A DNA stretch of 64,000 nucleotides, taken from Flammulina velutipes. Taxonomy: Eukaryota > Basidiomycota > Agaricomycetes > Agaricales > Physalacriaceae. Made by a program: the position numbers and the translations under genes. The notes beneath the pieces are model-generated. The model was not told the origin of the DNA. It saw nothing but the letters and a program-made list of their open reading frames with translations, and did no database searches. The DNA is taken from NCBI GenBank assembly GCA_011800155.1, contig CM022372.1, positions 2,418,001 through 2,482,000 on the forward strand, written 5' to 3'. This document shows positions 1-11,030 of this stretch, in pieces. Numbering within the stretch: the stretch's first letter is position 1; each line of letters starts with the position of its first letter.

Positions 1-2190
1 CAAGGGAGCTTGCACTGATTTAAACCGACGGAGGACGTACCCTTTCGCACCCGGGTCAACGTCTGTTCGATTACAACCACCACCGCGGACCCATGACGAC
101 CAACGTCGAAGAGTGTCGTTCGCGCTTAGTACGAGACGAAGGGTTTGAGATTGAAAGAAAAAGATGTCCACAGTACGTCCTCTCATATAATTGGAATGTT
201 GCCCTACTGACTTCACTCTTCTTAGCATTTCGTTCCGCCCATAAAACGTCTCGACTCCCCTTCCATGATTCGCAACTTGGCCAACGCCGTCCTGTTCGGA
301 CGGCTAGTCGGTATACCGACTTGACCAAGTTGCTATCTTCGACCAACACTGTCCAAGCTAGAAACGCCAACACTACGGGAGGTATGTTGTCTTGCTTACT
401 TATCCTTTCGTTCACTCACGGATGCTAGCCACTATGGAATGAATGACATTGCCCGGCTCTGGTTTGGGTAACGAAACGAGTATCGATCTTAATCTAACCC
501 TCTCGTTGTGACGACAAGGGGGCGATATTGAGTACGTAGATATATCTTCCTTCGCGTTCCGTATCTCATGGGTTCCGACAGATGAATTGAGCAGCATCGA
601 CCTCAGTGGTATAAGTACCAATGAGCCATCCGCCAGGACGATAGCATCTCTGCAACGTGGTCGTCCTTTCGGACGACTTGTTGATTCGGCATTGCCTGTA
701 CGTAGTCGTTAACGGATACGGCGTTTGCGAGGCTTCGACAATGGTGCGCTCGCTTGTTTTTTCCTTCGAGTGAACTATTATAACCTTCTCTCAGACGCCT
801 GCTATATGGTACGTGGTTCCTTACTAACTCACATTGTCTGGTTTCTGACTACCAGTTATAGTGCTTGAACGGAATTGCTGTTACGCGCCTTGGAACACCT
901 CTGGAGCATCCACCTTGTCCGCCGGCCTCGACTTTGTTATGGGAATTAGAGGGCTAACTTGAATAAAGTTTGCGCGGGATGTGAGATGGGTGAGACTTGA
1001 TGGACATTATCACGAGTAGCTATCATTTTTTTTTAGCTTTGGTATGTGTAAAGACGATTCAGACGGAGCAGCTGCACCTGGATTTCATCTTGACGCTGGG
1101 TTATGCGGTCCATATGGGTCAATTCCTGCAGCATTGCGCGATGCGCGCACAACTTTCCAGTACTTACTCTGTACTGTACGACTTACTTCTTCAAAGCTTC
1201 ACAGCTTCAAATCTTTGACTTGCACTAAAGGTGAATCTCAAAGCCCGACCGAAATGATTGTGTTCTTCCTGGTGCCTTACTACCTCTACTACGGAATATC
1301 ACCATGCCAGAAAGATCGGGTGGTGCATGTTACTTTTATGATCTCTAGATCTACGAGACATCGTCATTGGTGACTATGGTTTTGAAGCTACGCTACGGCG
1401 GCAACTTGCTAGCGGCCGAGTACGACCCAAGCGATCCGGTAACTTCGCCGAACGATCTACCATCTCAAAGACGAGTATCCCCTATGAACTAGTAGCATAT
1501 CGACAGTAGACAATGCTGCTTCTCGTTGCTACGTTAATTTGACGAGTGCGAGTCTCCGTTGGCACCACGATGCGCACGTCAAAAACAGAAGTAGCTCAGG
1601 CTCGCTATCAAAGAAGTCAGTCTCAAGCCATTCGACTGTTACTTCATTGAGGCTGGTACCGGTATCTAGGTTGGATTCCTAGGTAACTTGAATACGTTGC
1701 CTTGAATGGACAATCCTTGACCAGACACCAAGCTGGTAGTACACGGCGTTAGTGACTGTCATGACAAATACGGCTTGAACAAACAGTCATGGGTACTGCC
1801 GTCACCAAGCTAGTATTGTAAGTCGGGAAGTCAAAGGGCAAGCCTCCAGAGATGACATCAATTTCCAAGTAAACAGACCAGAACATAGTGAGCGCAGAGA
1901 CATTGAGGCAGAAGACTGGCTATTTCTGTGATTGATGATTGCCTTTCCTCCTGACGATAACCTTGATGCGATTTTCCTTGACCGCCGCTATCGCGATCTA
2001 CACTGCTTCGAGGAGCTCTCCCAAAATCCATGGATACTGGGAAATTCATGTCCCCACCGTCACCAGCGGCTACGCCGTACGGCAACAGATGCCATGCTCC
2101 AACCTTCGTTTAAAAGATGCCCGTTTTGAATGTAGTGCTCTAACTTGTAGTTTGTGAATTGCTGGCCCATTTCACACCCTCCGAACCGAA
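1..2190. other. Stretch with no recognisable gene
   Basis: Both strands hold only short overlapping reading frames without recognisable domains, a convincing signal peptide or a consistent splice pattern. A short frame around 480-680 reads like a piece of decayed protein, but I cannot name it. The last 170 bases (about 2020-2190) are homologous to the segment upstream of the second triplet gene (about 4880-5061), so they belong to the duplicated promoter region rather than to a separate gene. Confidence 0.5.
2161..2175 (+). promoter_or_regulatory. 15-bp element conserved upstream of all three triplet genes (copy 1)
   Basis: GCTGGCCCATTTCAC lies 15 bases before the start codon of copy 1. The identical 15-mer sits 15 bases before copy 2 (5032-5046) and 17 bases before copy 3 (7543-7557), although copy 3 has diverged strongly elsewhere. 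It may be a 5' leader or transcription-start element; the role is inferred only from conservation and position. Confidence 0.5.
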
Positions 2191-3823
2191 ATGCTTTTAG
2201 TTCGAGTACCACTCTTTTTTCTCTACCTTCATATTGTCACGGTGATCGCGGCGCCTGCTGGTGGCAAGTGAGCCTCTTTCATTTGTCTATCTATATCATA
2301 CATACTCACATGGATGCAAAGAGAGAAACTCGTTGAAACAGTAGTAAACGCGGCAAAGGGGGCGGCATCGAAATATAAAGGGGGACTTAGACCAGGCTAT
2401 GGCTCTTCAAGACTCACGAGCCCATTTCGTTTGGAGCCATTCTTCGTTGACAAGTCTTCCGTCAAATTCATCCCGGCCAAATATTACAGCACTCTTCCAC
2501 CCGCAGCTAAAGAGGCTCCCACTACCTCGCAGCTGCAGCAGACTGTAGAGGCAGCGTTCAAGCAGCAAAATTCGGAGAATACAGGTAGAGCGAAGGACAG
2601 GTGGAGGATAGACCCAGAGTGCGTCGCCGCTGCCTGGTACGTCGCGAAACAGGCAGTCATAATCGGAGGATCCGCCATGCTTGCTGAGGTGACGTGATGT
2701 CCGTTCCGCGCGACACCCCTCTCACGACTGACGATGTCTAGATGATGCCAGGCAGTGTTGTCGGTGGGACACAAAGTTTAATAGGAGCCTGGGTCGGAAT
2801 AACGGCAGCGGCAGCAGGTGAGGAGTTAGGCGATAAACTGAGGAGTATGCCAGAATCCACCGCCCTGGGGATTCTCAGGCAGAATGGCATCAATCACAAG
2901 GAAGATATGACAAAGGAAGAGCTAATTCAATTCATCGACAACTTGATAGAAAAAGGAGAGGCCATTAAGAATGATATTGACGTTTGGGGGAATCAAGCGG
3001 AGGAGAAGGCGACGGAAACTAAGAGCGAAAGGACAAGGAGGAATGGGATAGAGTCAATGGTAAAGAGGACCAGCCTCCAACCACGAGCTATGACCCTCGA
3101 CAGCCTATGCAAAAATATTGTGCCTCGAGTGAAAGCGTTCAAGGATGCCCAACAGAGTATCCTGAAATTCTCGGGTGTTGCAAAGGGTATGAGAGGCGCT
3201 CTGACAAGTCGCATAGGAATCCTCGCCATGACATGTCCTGTAGGTTGGGTTGTCGGAGTGAGTACTGTCATTTCATCAGCGAAACATATTTTGATTAATA
3301 CCATGGTTAGGCCATCACTAAAGGTATTGGAGAATACGTCGGTGGTGGTAAGGCTGGAGATATGGCTGCACAAAAGGAAGACGCAAAAAAGAAGGCAGCC
3401 GCGAAAGCCAAAGCCGACGCCTTGAAGGAGAAGGAAACTTCCCAGACAGACAGTGACGCCGAGATCGAGGTGGATGTGGAGGCCGAGAGAGGAAGAAAGA
3501 AGACATCTGGTCTGGAGAGCCGAGGCATGATGAAATCAATAGCCTGCGTTCCGGTTATTGGTGGATTGGTACGACTCGCTTATCACAGTATCGTCCTTCC
3601 AGTGTTCTGACCTGCCTTTCTACAGTTCGCTGGCGCCGCGATAGAGAATGGCCTCGCCGACGATTTCTTTGCAAATATGGCCATAGAAAAGTATGAGGCC
3701 CTCGTCGAAATTCTGGGACCCCTGTTGAAAGAGTTTACTTTATATGAACCTGATGAAGACAAACCTCTGGCGATACTGGTACCGGTGTTAGAGAACTACG
3801 ATTCTGAAATGAAGCCAATGTAA
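2191..3823 (+). CDS. Secreted four-cysteine protein of unknown function, triplet copy 1
   Basis: Function unknown. Five exons (2191-2267, 2322-2688, 2742-3257, 3311-3568, 3626-3823) joined by GT-AG introns give about 471 residues with no internal stop. The first exon encodes a signal peptide ending in IAAPA. Order after that: a basic Gly/Lys/Tyr-rich segment, a helix with ECVAAAWY, a Gly-rich VVGGTQ segment, a SAP/LEM-like helical motif (ILRQNGI...TKEELIQFID), LCKNIVPRV, a hydrophobic TCPVGWVVG segment running into a Gly-rich stretch, a Lys/Ala-rich then Asp/Glu-rich linker, ACVPVIGGL and a C-terminal helix. The four cysteines (ECV, LCK, TCP, ACV) recur in all three copies, suggesting two disulfides. 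The start is chosen because it opens the signal peptide and is shared with copy 2. Gene structure is well supported; function is not. Confidence 0.8.
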
Positions 3824-5061
3824 ATTGAATTGCAAGAGCTGTAGAGAGAATAACTCAATGATGAATAAGTTGATGCCTTCTCAGAACGTATCGAGAGCCC
3901 AAGCAACGGTAAGGATTGCTTCCGACCTAACAATGTACTGTGTGGAGGCCGTGACCGTGGGCGATTATGGACGTCCGCGCGCTCAGTCGTTGGATGAAGA
4001 GGTAGGGCGCGTTTGGGCAATGTGAGAGTGAGGAGAGGGTGATAGTACCAGTAGCCTTAGGCGACTCGGAGTCTTTGGGGAGGATGTGATCGCCGGTGAT
4101 AGAGACTCGGAGGACGAGCAGATGTCTGCTGTGCTGCAATGGGATATAGCGCCAGTAGGACGAAACGAAATGTCACTTACGGAACGAGTTCAAGACTGTC
4201 GAGAGCGCTGGCTCCGGGGCGACGCAGTAACGACGATGCACCAAATGACCACGAGGGGCACTGGATATCAAGATAACTTGCGTCGGAGTTGACTCAAAGG
4301 CTCTGAGCGAAAGTGGCTCTGTGGATGGCGGACCCCTCGTACGTGCGAGGATCCGGCGGGTATAATAGGCTCGCTGCCATAATTAGCGTGAAAGTGAGAG
4401 GGAGTGGAGGATCACCAGCGTCTTGAGGGAAAGATATTTGTAGTGATGTTGACGCCACGAGGCAGCAGCAGTCGATGGCACCAACTACGCTTGCATCACC
4501 CATCGTTTGGATTGAACTGGGGCTGTTGGTACTGACTTATCTGAAGGTATCGATGGTGATGACGCGATGTTTGGCTGCCCTGCAATTCTTGACAAAAAAT
4601 CTACAGACTTGCAAGAAAGTCGCCAGCCAATGCATGAATTACCCGTATGAGTCTTGATCCACAGTCGGAGATGTCGTCAGGAAGGCCATCAACGGGTTGG
4701 ACACCTATGCGACGATGATCATGAAGGGTACACAAGGAGCTGCGAGCAGCCCGCTATCTTTCGCGTGATGACACGGTTCGAGGGATGGGGATGCCAAGCA
4801 CCGCCAAACACAGCGTGTGGCGGCACGAACAGTGGTCGTTTTAGGAGGCACCAGTACCACTGCTCTATAAAACCAAACGACAATCAGATTCCATGGATAC
4901 TGTGAGCTTAGTATGCTCACCATCACCAGTAGCTACGCCATATCACAGGATATCCTTCCCTGCAATGCTCCGAAAGCTCGTTTTAAAGATACAGTGAAAT
5001 GGCTGCACATATTGGTTCTGCCTTGTGAACGGCTGGCCCATTTCACACCCTCCAAACCGAA
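3824..5061. other. Spacer between triplet copies 1 and 2, with duplicated upstream segment
   Basis: There is no intact gene here. Short frames around 4086-4660 and 4665-4770 may be decayed coding sequence but match nothing I recognise. From about 4880 to 5061 the sequence repeats 2020-2190 (shared ATGGATACTG, CACCAGYRGCTACGCC and GGCCCATTTCACACCCTCC blocks), which shows that the duplicated unit included the promoter. TATAAAA occurs at 4866-4872, about 190 bases before the copy 2 start. The element GCTGGCCCATTTCAC is at 5032-5046. Confidence 0.5.
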
Positions 5062-6712
5062 ATGCTTTTAGTTCGAGTGCCACTCTTTTTTCTCTGCCTT
5101 CATATCATGACGGTGATTGCGGCGCCTGCTGGCGGCAAGTGAGTCTCTTTCTTTTGCCTATCAATTGTACGTACTCACATGGATACAAAGAGAGAAACTC
5201 GTTGAAACAGTAGTAAACGGGGCAAAGGGGGCGGCATCGAAATATAAAGGGGGACTTAAACCAGGCTATGGCTCTTCAAGACTCACGAGCCCATTTCGTT
5301 CGAAGGCATTCTTCATCAACAAGTCTTCCGGCAAATTCATCCCGGCCAAATATTACAGCACTCTTCCGCCTGCGTCTAAAGAGGCTCCCACTACCTCGCA
5401 GCTGCAGCAGACTGCTAAGGCGGCGTTCAAGCAGCAAAATTCGGAGAATACGAAGCAATCAAAGGACAAATGGAGGATCGATCCAGAGTGCGTCGCCGCC
5501 GCCTGGTACGCTGCGAGGCAGGCAGTCATTATAGGAGGATCTGCCATGCTTGCTGAGGTGACGTCCGTTCTGTACACCACACTTCTCGCGTCTGACTGTC
5601 GATGTCTAGATGATGCCAGGCAGTGTTGTTGGTGGGACACAAAGTCTGATAGGAGCCTGGGTTGGAATAACGGGAGCAGCAGATGAGGAGCTGGGTGATA
5701 AACTTCGGAGTATGCCAGAATCCGCCGCCCAGAGGATTCTCAAGCAGAATGGCATCCATCACAAAGAAGAGATGACAAAGGAAGAGCTAGTTCAATTCAT
5801 CGACGACATGATAGAGAAAGCAGAGGCCATTAAGAATGATATTGAGGTTTGGGAGACTGAAGATGAGGAGATGGAGGACGCGAGCGATTCGGATTCCAAG
5901 TCAAATTCTGCGAACAAGGAGGCGACGGAAACTAAGAGCGAGAGAACAAGAAGAAACGGGATATCGATGGTAAAGCGGACCAGCTTACAGCCACGAGCGT
6001 TTTCCCACACCATCGACAGGTTGTGCAAAAATATCGTGCCTCGAGTGAATACATTCAAAAAAGCTCAAGGGAATGTCCGGAATCTCAAAGGGGTTAGAGG
6101 CGCTCTGACAAGTCGCATAGAAGTCCTCGCCCGGACATGTCCTATAGGTTGGATTGTGGGAGTGAGCACTGTCCTTTCGTCACCGAGACATGTACTGATT
6201 ACCATGGGTAGGCGATTACTAAAGGTCTTGGTGAATACGGCGGTGGTGGTAAGGCTGGAGATATGGCTGCACAAAAGGAAGACGCAAAAAAGAAGGCAGC
6301 CGCGAAAGCCAAAGCCGACGCCTTGAAGGAAAAAGAATCTTCCCAGCCAGACAGTGAGACTGAGACAGAGACAGAGACAGAGATCGAGAGAGGAAGAAAG
6401 AAGACATCTGATCTGGAGAGCCGAGGCATGATGAAATCGATAGCCTGCGTTCCGGTTATTGGTGGATTGGTACGACCTACACCAACGATTGTCCTGCCAG
6501 CGATCTGACCCGCATATCAACAGTTCGCTGGCGCCGCGGTAGAGAATGGCCTCGCCGACGATTTCTTTGCAGATGTAGCCATTGAGCAGTATGAAGGCCT
6601 CGTCGAATTGCTGGGACCTCTGCTCAAGGAGTTTACTTTATATGAAGGCGACATTCTAACGATACTGGTGCCATTGTACTTGGACGGTTACAATTCTGTG
6701 AGATCAGTGTAA
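5062..6712 (+). CDS. Secreted four-cysteine protein of unknown function, triplet copy 2
   Basis: Nearly the same gene as copy 1, with the same five-exon structure: signal peptide exon ending IAAPAGGK, then exons beginning near EKLVETVV, MMPGSVVGG (5610), AITKGLGEY (after the intron near 6160-6210) and FAGAAVENG (near 6523). The four cysteines, the SAP/LEM-like motif (ILKQNGI...TKEELVQFID) and the TCPIGWIVG segment are kept. It differs from copy 1 mainly in low-complexity linkers: an acidic/Ser insert (DEEMEDASDSDSKSNS) and an ETETETET run encoded by a GAGACA-type microsatellite at about 6355-6385. Near-identity of introns and upstream DNA to copy 1 points to recent tandem duplication. Function is unknown. 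Confidence 0.8.
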
Positions 6713-7574
6713 AGCCATGTTCACCATAAAAATATCGAATTATAACCACGATTAATAACAATGGCGAACTTGGTGATAAGATTGTAGGGAGCGCCTGGTG
6801 TCGTGCTAACTGCATGCACTGACAAATGGTTCGTCAGCTTCACTCAGGCTTGTGATTTGAATATAACGGTCTATGACTCTACTTACCATCGACTCTTCAA
6901 AGCTTCACTGTGACAAAAATCAATCACTAGTTCGTCTAGACGCTGATGGTGGTAGATCAGGAAGCTGTATCGTCACACCGTGACTAATAGTACGTGACTT
7001 GCCTTTCTCCCAGTTTCTCCCTCACGAATCACGATAGTTCACTCACCCTCAGGCTGACAACAAGCAAACGGCCAGGATCCTCGTACTACAACTATCCCTA
7101 GCTCATACCTCGGAAAACATTCGCGTACATGGCCTCATATGCTTTTGCTACTTGTGGTGCATGAAGGGTAAATTTCTGCCAGACTGACTTCGAATCGCAA
7201 CGGCTATTCTGCGTCAAATTTGAGCCTTGGTCCATTCGAATACTAACTGGAAGTATCAAACACTGCTCGATTTTGTACATACTATCAACCATAAGTATCT
7301 CGGTTGGGTCGGTCGAGCGCACTGAGGCAGGTTCACCCTGCGGGCTTACTACCTTGCGCACACCAGCAACCATCTCCAGAGCGCCATTTCCTCCAACCGT
7401 GTGGCTGCGGGCACTTTCGGTCAACCTCATGGGCGCTCTCCACTCAGTTGCCTCGGACGAACCCTGCTATATAAACATACGCCTACTATCGCCCGTATGC
7501 TCCTACTGCTTGGTTCAGTCCAACCCTCCTCTTCTTGAAAAGGCTGGCCCATTTCACCCGCGCCGAATACTGCT
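6713..7574. other. Spacer and promoter of triplet copy 3
   Basis: No gene seen; short frames on both strands lack support. TATATAAA at 7468-7475, about 100 bases before the copy 3 start codon, is a good core-promoter candidate. The conserved leader element GCTGGCCCATTTCAC is at 7543-7557. Confidence 0.5.
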
Positions 7575-9210
7575 ATGCGTCTTTCTCTGTTTCCCATCCT
7601 CCTTCTTTGCGCAGAAATCGCGGTCGTTATAGCGGCGCCGGCGCCTCAGTCAGTCATGTTCCTTCGTCCATTTTCAATGAAATTCTCATCAGCGCCTATC
7701 TCAGCGTTAAACGAATCACTCCATCAACTGGCACTGGCGCCGTAATAAAGGCAGCGAGACCCAGAGTCGGTCGTCCTAGGATCAAAGGCCACGGTGGTCC
7801 CGGTAGAGGAGGCGTAAGACCTCAAGGGAGACCTGGTACGAAGCCTTCTTCCCCCGGGCCTACCGTCGACAGGTCCTTGGTCAAATGGCAACCCATCAAA
7901 CCGTACACCACACTCCCTAAAACCATTAAAAGCAAACCTACTATGGATGACTTGAGGACTATAGCGAAGGCAGCGTTCGCGAAGGAGGCTGCGGAAGCCG
8001 AGAACAACGGGGAGAGTAAGAAGAAGTGGAGGATTGACACGGAATGTGTCGCAGCAGCGTGGTATGCTCTGAGGCAGGCTTTGAAGATTGGCGGAGCGGC
8101 TATGGTCGGTGAGGTGCGTATTTTGTTATCATTATCGTTGATGTTCCTAGCGCTGATTGCTCGAGGCAGATGCTCGGAGGTGCGACAGTTGGAGGCACGC
8201 AATGGGTTCTTCAGACTTGGGTGGCCTTGACGGAGGCGTCCGACGAGGAGTTGGGCGAAAAGATGAGTAAGATGTCTGATGCAGATCTACAGAAGATTCT
8301 CAAGGAGAACGGGATTCCTGAGGTCGCCAAGGGAGCTGGGAAAGAAGAGCTCATCAAAGCCATCGACGCAATGATAGAGCAGGGGGACTCGTTGAGGAGT
8401 GTCATCGAAGATTGGGAAGGGGGAGGGAAGGCGTCAGGTGATAGCAAGAAGGAGGAGGAGAAGAGGGCTTTGGACCCACGAGCGAGGATGTCGATAAAAG
8501 GACTGTGTGAGCAGCTCGTTCCTCGAGTTGCGCAGTTCAAGGAGGCCCAAGCGCAAATTATCGAAACGGGAGGGCTCAAAGCGGCTACGAAACAGAATCT
8601 GAAAGCCCTCGCTTCTATATGTCCTGCTGGATGGGTCTTTGGAGTGAGTGTTCGTTATCTGCATGTGATGTTGCGTTGAATAATTTTTTACAGAGTGTGG
8701 TTAAGGGGGTGGGAGAGTATGTGGGAGGAAGTAAGGCGGGCGATCTGGCGGACGAACGTGAAGCCAAGGAGAAGGCAGCGAAAGATAAGGAAAAGAAGGA
8801 GAAGGAAGACAAGACTAGTAAGGGAGATACGAAAGAAAAAGGGTCGACGAAGGATCCGAAAGCAAAGGACACTAAATCAAAGCGCGCTAGAGTGACATCA
8901 GCTTCTGTACCAGAGCCTCGAGCAACTGTCGAAGAAGTTGCTGCGTGTGTCCCAATTATCACCGGATTGGTACGACTCTGTTTTCTTCCTTATTGTAATA
9001 GTTCAATGCTGACCTTCTGTCTTCTGTCGACAGCTTTTCGGCGCCATGGTAGAGAACTTCTCCGCTGACGAGTTCTTCGCTCTAGTCGCGACAGAGCATA
9101 TCAAAGAACTCATCTCGCTTGTGAAGGACACGGAGTTCTATGAGAGACTTGGGCGGTATAAATATTATTCGCATCCTGATGATGTTGTAGCATTATTCGT
9201 ACCCTTCTAG
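7575..9210 (+). CDS. Secreted four-cysteine protein of unknown function, triplet copy 3 (diverged)
   Basis: Diverged paralogue of copies 1 and 2 with the same exon-intron layout. Exon 1 encodes a signal peptide (MRLSLFPILLLC...IAAPAP) and splices at GTCAGT to an acceptor at CTATCTCAG, in phase with VKRITPSTG. A basic Gly/Pro/Arg-rich segment follows, then ECVAAAWY, MLGGATVGGTQ, the SAP/LEM-like ILKENGI...GKEELIKAID, LCEQLVPRV, ICPAGWVFG, a long Lys/Glu/Asp/Ala polyampholyte linker, ACVPIITGL and a C-terminal helix ending VALFVPF. All four cysteines are kept, while linker sequences differ freely, so the cysteines and helices seem to be the selected core. It is probably the oldest split in the triplet. 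Function is unknown; nothing suggests it is broken. Confidence 0.8.
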
Positions 9211-9343
9211 ATGTACAGTATGTAGGCGTGATAATGTTATAACGTATTTAATGAAGTGGCGGAGGCGCGGGAGGCCGAAAGTTGCCGTCGGTCCGATCAA
9301 CATCAATCCAAGCTTGTCCTTGAACCAACTCGTTACCTCGACA

Positions 9344-10765
9344 ATGCTGGCTCGCAGACTGGTAAGATTTGGAGCCAAAGCCAATGTCGGTCGCGTACTT
9401 TGCTCGAGGATGTCGACAGACGCTTCGGTTCGTTCTTTCGTTGTGTAATCCTCATGTTCAACACCTGATAGTCTTTTAGCTGAAGCGTACTGGTTTGTAC
9501 GATTTTCACGTTGAAAACGGGGCGAAAATGGTCCCGTTTGCGGGGTATGAGATGCCTCTAAGCTATGGAGACATTGGACAAGGTATGCTTTTACTTGCCT
9601 GTCTCGTTGAAACAATTAACAGAATGCAGGAGCAAGTCACCATCACGTCCGCAACAGTGCTGGGCTATTCGATGTCGGGCATATGGTGCAAGCAAAGTGG
9701 GTACCTGCCCTATGTAACGATAATCTGACTCACAACCCCCAAGTTTCCTCGGACCGACCGCGACCCAATTCCTTGAATCGCTCACTCCCTCATCACTATC
9801 CACCTTGGCGCCATACACCTCGACACTCTCTGTCCTCCTGAATCACACCGGGGGAATTATCGACGACACTATAATTACTAAACACTCATCCGACGCCTTT
9901 TACGTCGTAACAAATGCTGGACGCCGTGCCGAAGACCAGGCGTGGTTTACTGCTCGTCTCGCGGAATGGAATGCTAGCGAGCTGGCGCGTAAGGAGGGCC
10001 CGGTGCAGATGGAGGTACTCGATGGATGGGGCCTCGTCGCGCTGCAAGGTCCCGAGGCCGCGTCGTACCTCCAGAGTCTCACGAGCTTCGACCTGCGCGC
10101 CTTGACGTTCGGACGCTCGGCTTTCGTGCCCATCGACGGTGGGTATAACCTCCATGTTGCGCGCGGTGGATACACCGGCGAGGATGGATTCGAGATTTCG
10201 ATTCCGCCAGACCAGACGGAGGAGGTGGTGCGGGAGTTGTTCACTAAGGATCCGGTTATGCTTGTTGGGCTTGGGGCTCGGGATAGTCTGCGGTTGGAAG
10301 CGGGTATGTGTCTGTATGGGAGTGATTTGGACGAGTTTACGAGCCCTGTTGAGGCGGCGCTTGGGTGGGTTATTGGGAAGGATAGGAAGGAGAGGTTGGA
10401 CTTTATTGGTGCTGAGGTTGTTGCGGAACACCTAAAGTCGGGGCCTCCGAGAAGGCGCGTTGGGATGATTGTCGAAGGGGCGCCTGCGCGACGTGAGTGT
10501 TTTCTTTGGTGCCCTTTTGGTCTTTTTCTTGATGAGTTTTTTTGTAGATGGCGCAAAGATATTCCTTCCTGGTTCTACAGAGGAGCTCGGGATTGTAACA
10601 TCGGGCATACCCTCACCTACACTTGGGAAGAACATCGCGATGGGATATGTGAAGAATGGGTCGCATAAGAAAGGAACGGATGTGGAGGTTGAAGTGAGAG
10701 GGAAGAGGAGACCTGCGAAGCTTACGTCTATGCCGTTTGTGCCCAGCAAATATTGGAGGGGTTGA
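9344..10765 (+). CDS. GCV1: Mitochondrial aminomethyltransferase, glycine-cleavage system T-protein
   Basis: The T-protein takes the aminomethyl group from the H-protein lipoamide and, with tetrahydrofolate, makes methylene-THF plus ammonia, in the mitochondrial matrix. Exon 1 encodes a short Arg/Ala-rich leader fitting a mitochondrial presequence. Later exons read [97 protein letters not shown] and the C-terminal [27 protein letters not shown], all hallmark GcvT segments. The last intron (about 10493-10547) has a GTGAGT donor. The start is the first Met that gives a leader in frame with the conserved core. Length, about 400 residues, is normal for the family. It sits just downstream of the triplet, same strand. 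Confidence 0.9.
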
Positions 10766-10942
10766 CTAAACTCGTATAGAATATAGTACTGCTGGATGAG
10801 ACCAATGCTTACCGCTTGACCTCTGAGTAGGGTTACTTATGGTAAACTTTCTAAATCAATAAAGTTGAATACGCCGCGCGGGAGAAGTAATTGTCAAATT
10901 TAACAAAATGAAAATCACTGAATGACCTGCAGATATGCAAAG

Positions 10943-11030
10943 TGACAACTGAGGGATTCGAACCCTCGCCCTTTCGGACCAGATAGCAGATCGCCTGATT
11001 CTGGCGCCTTAACCGCTCGGCCAAGTTGCC
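10943..11030 (-). tRNA. tRNA-Leu(CAG), with short intron
   Basis: Reading the minus strand, acceptor GGCAACT pairs with AGTTGTC (one G-U), followed by a type II D-arm (GCCGAGCGGTTAAGGC), anticodon stem CCAGA/TCTGG, a long variable arm (TCCGAAAGGGC) and T-arm GAGGG-TTCGAAT-CCCTC. The extended anticodon loop reads AT-CAG-G plus an intron of about 9 nt and then A, giving anticodon CAG for the CUG codon. It is identical over its 88 nt to the plus-strand copy at 13971-14058. Confidence 0.93.

Noticed and set aside
93..428. Pair of overlapping frames of about 110 codons on opposite strands
   Set aside because: Neither shows a domain, signal peptide or splice support; each is the shadow of the other.
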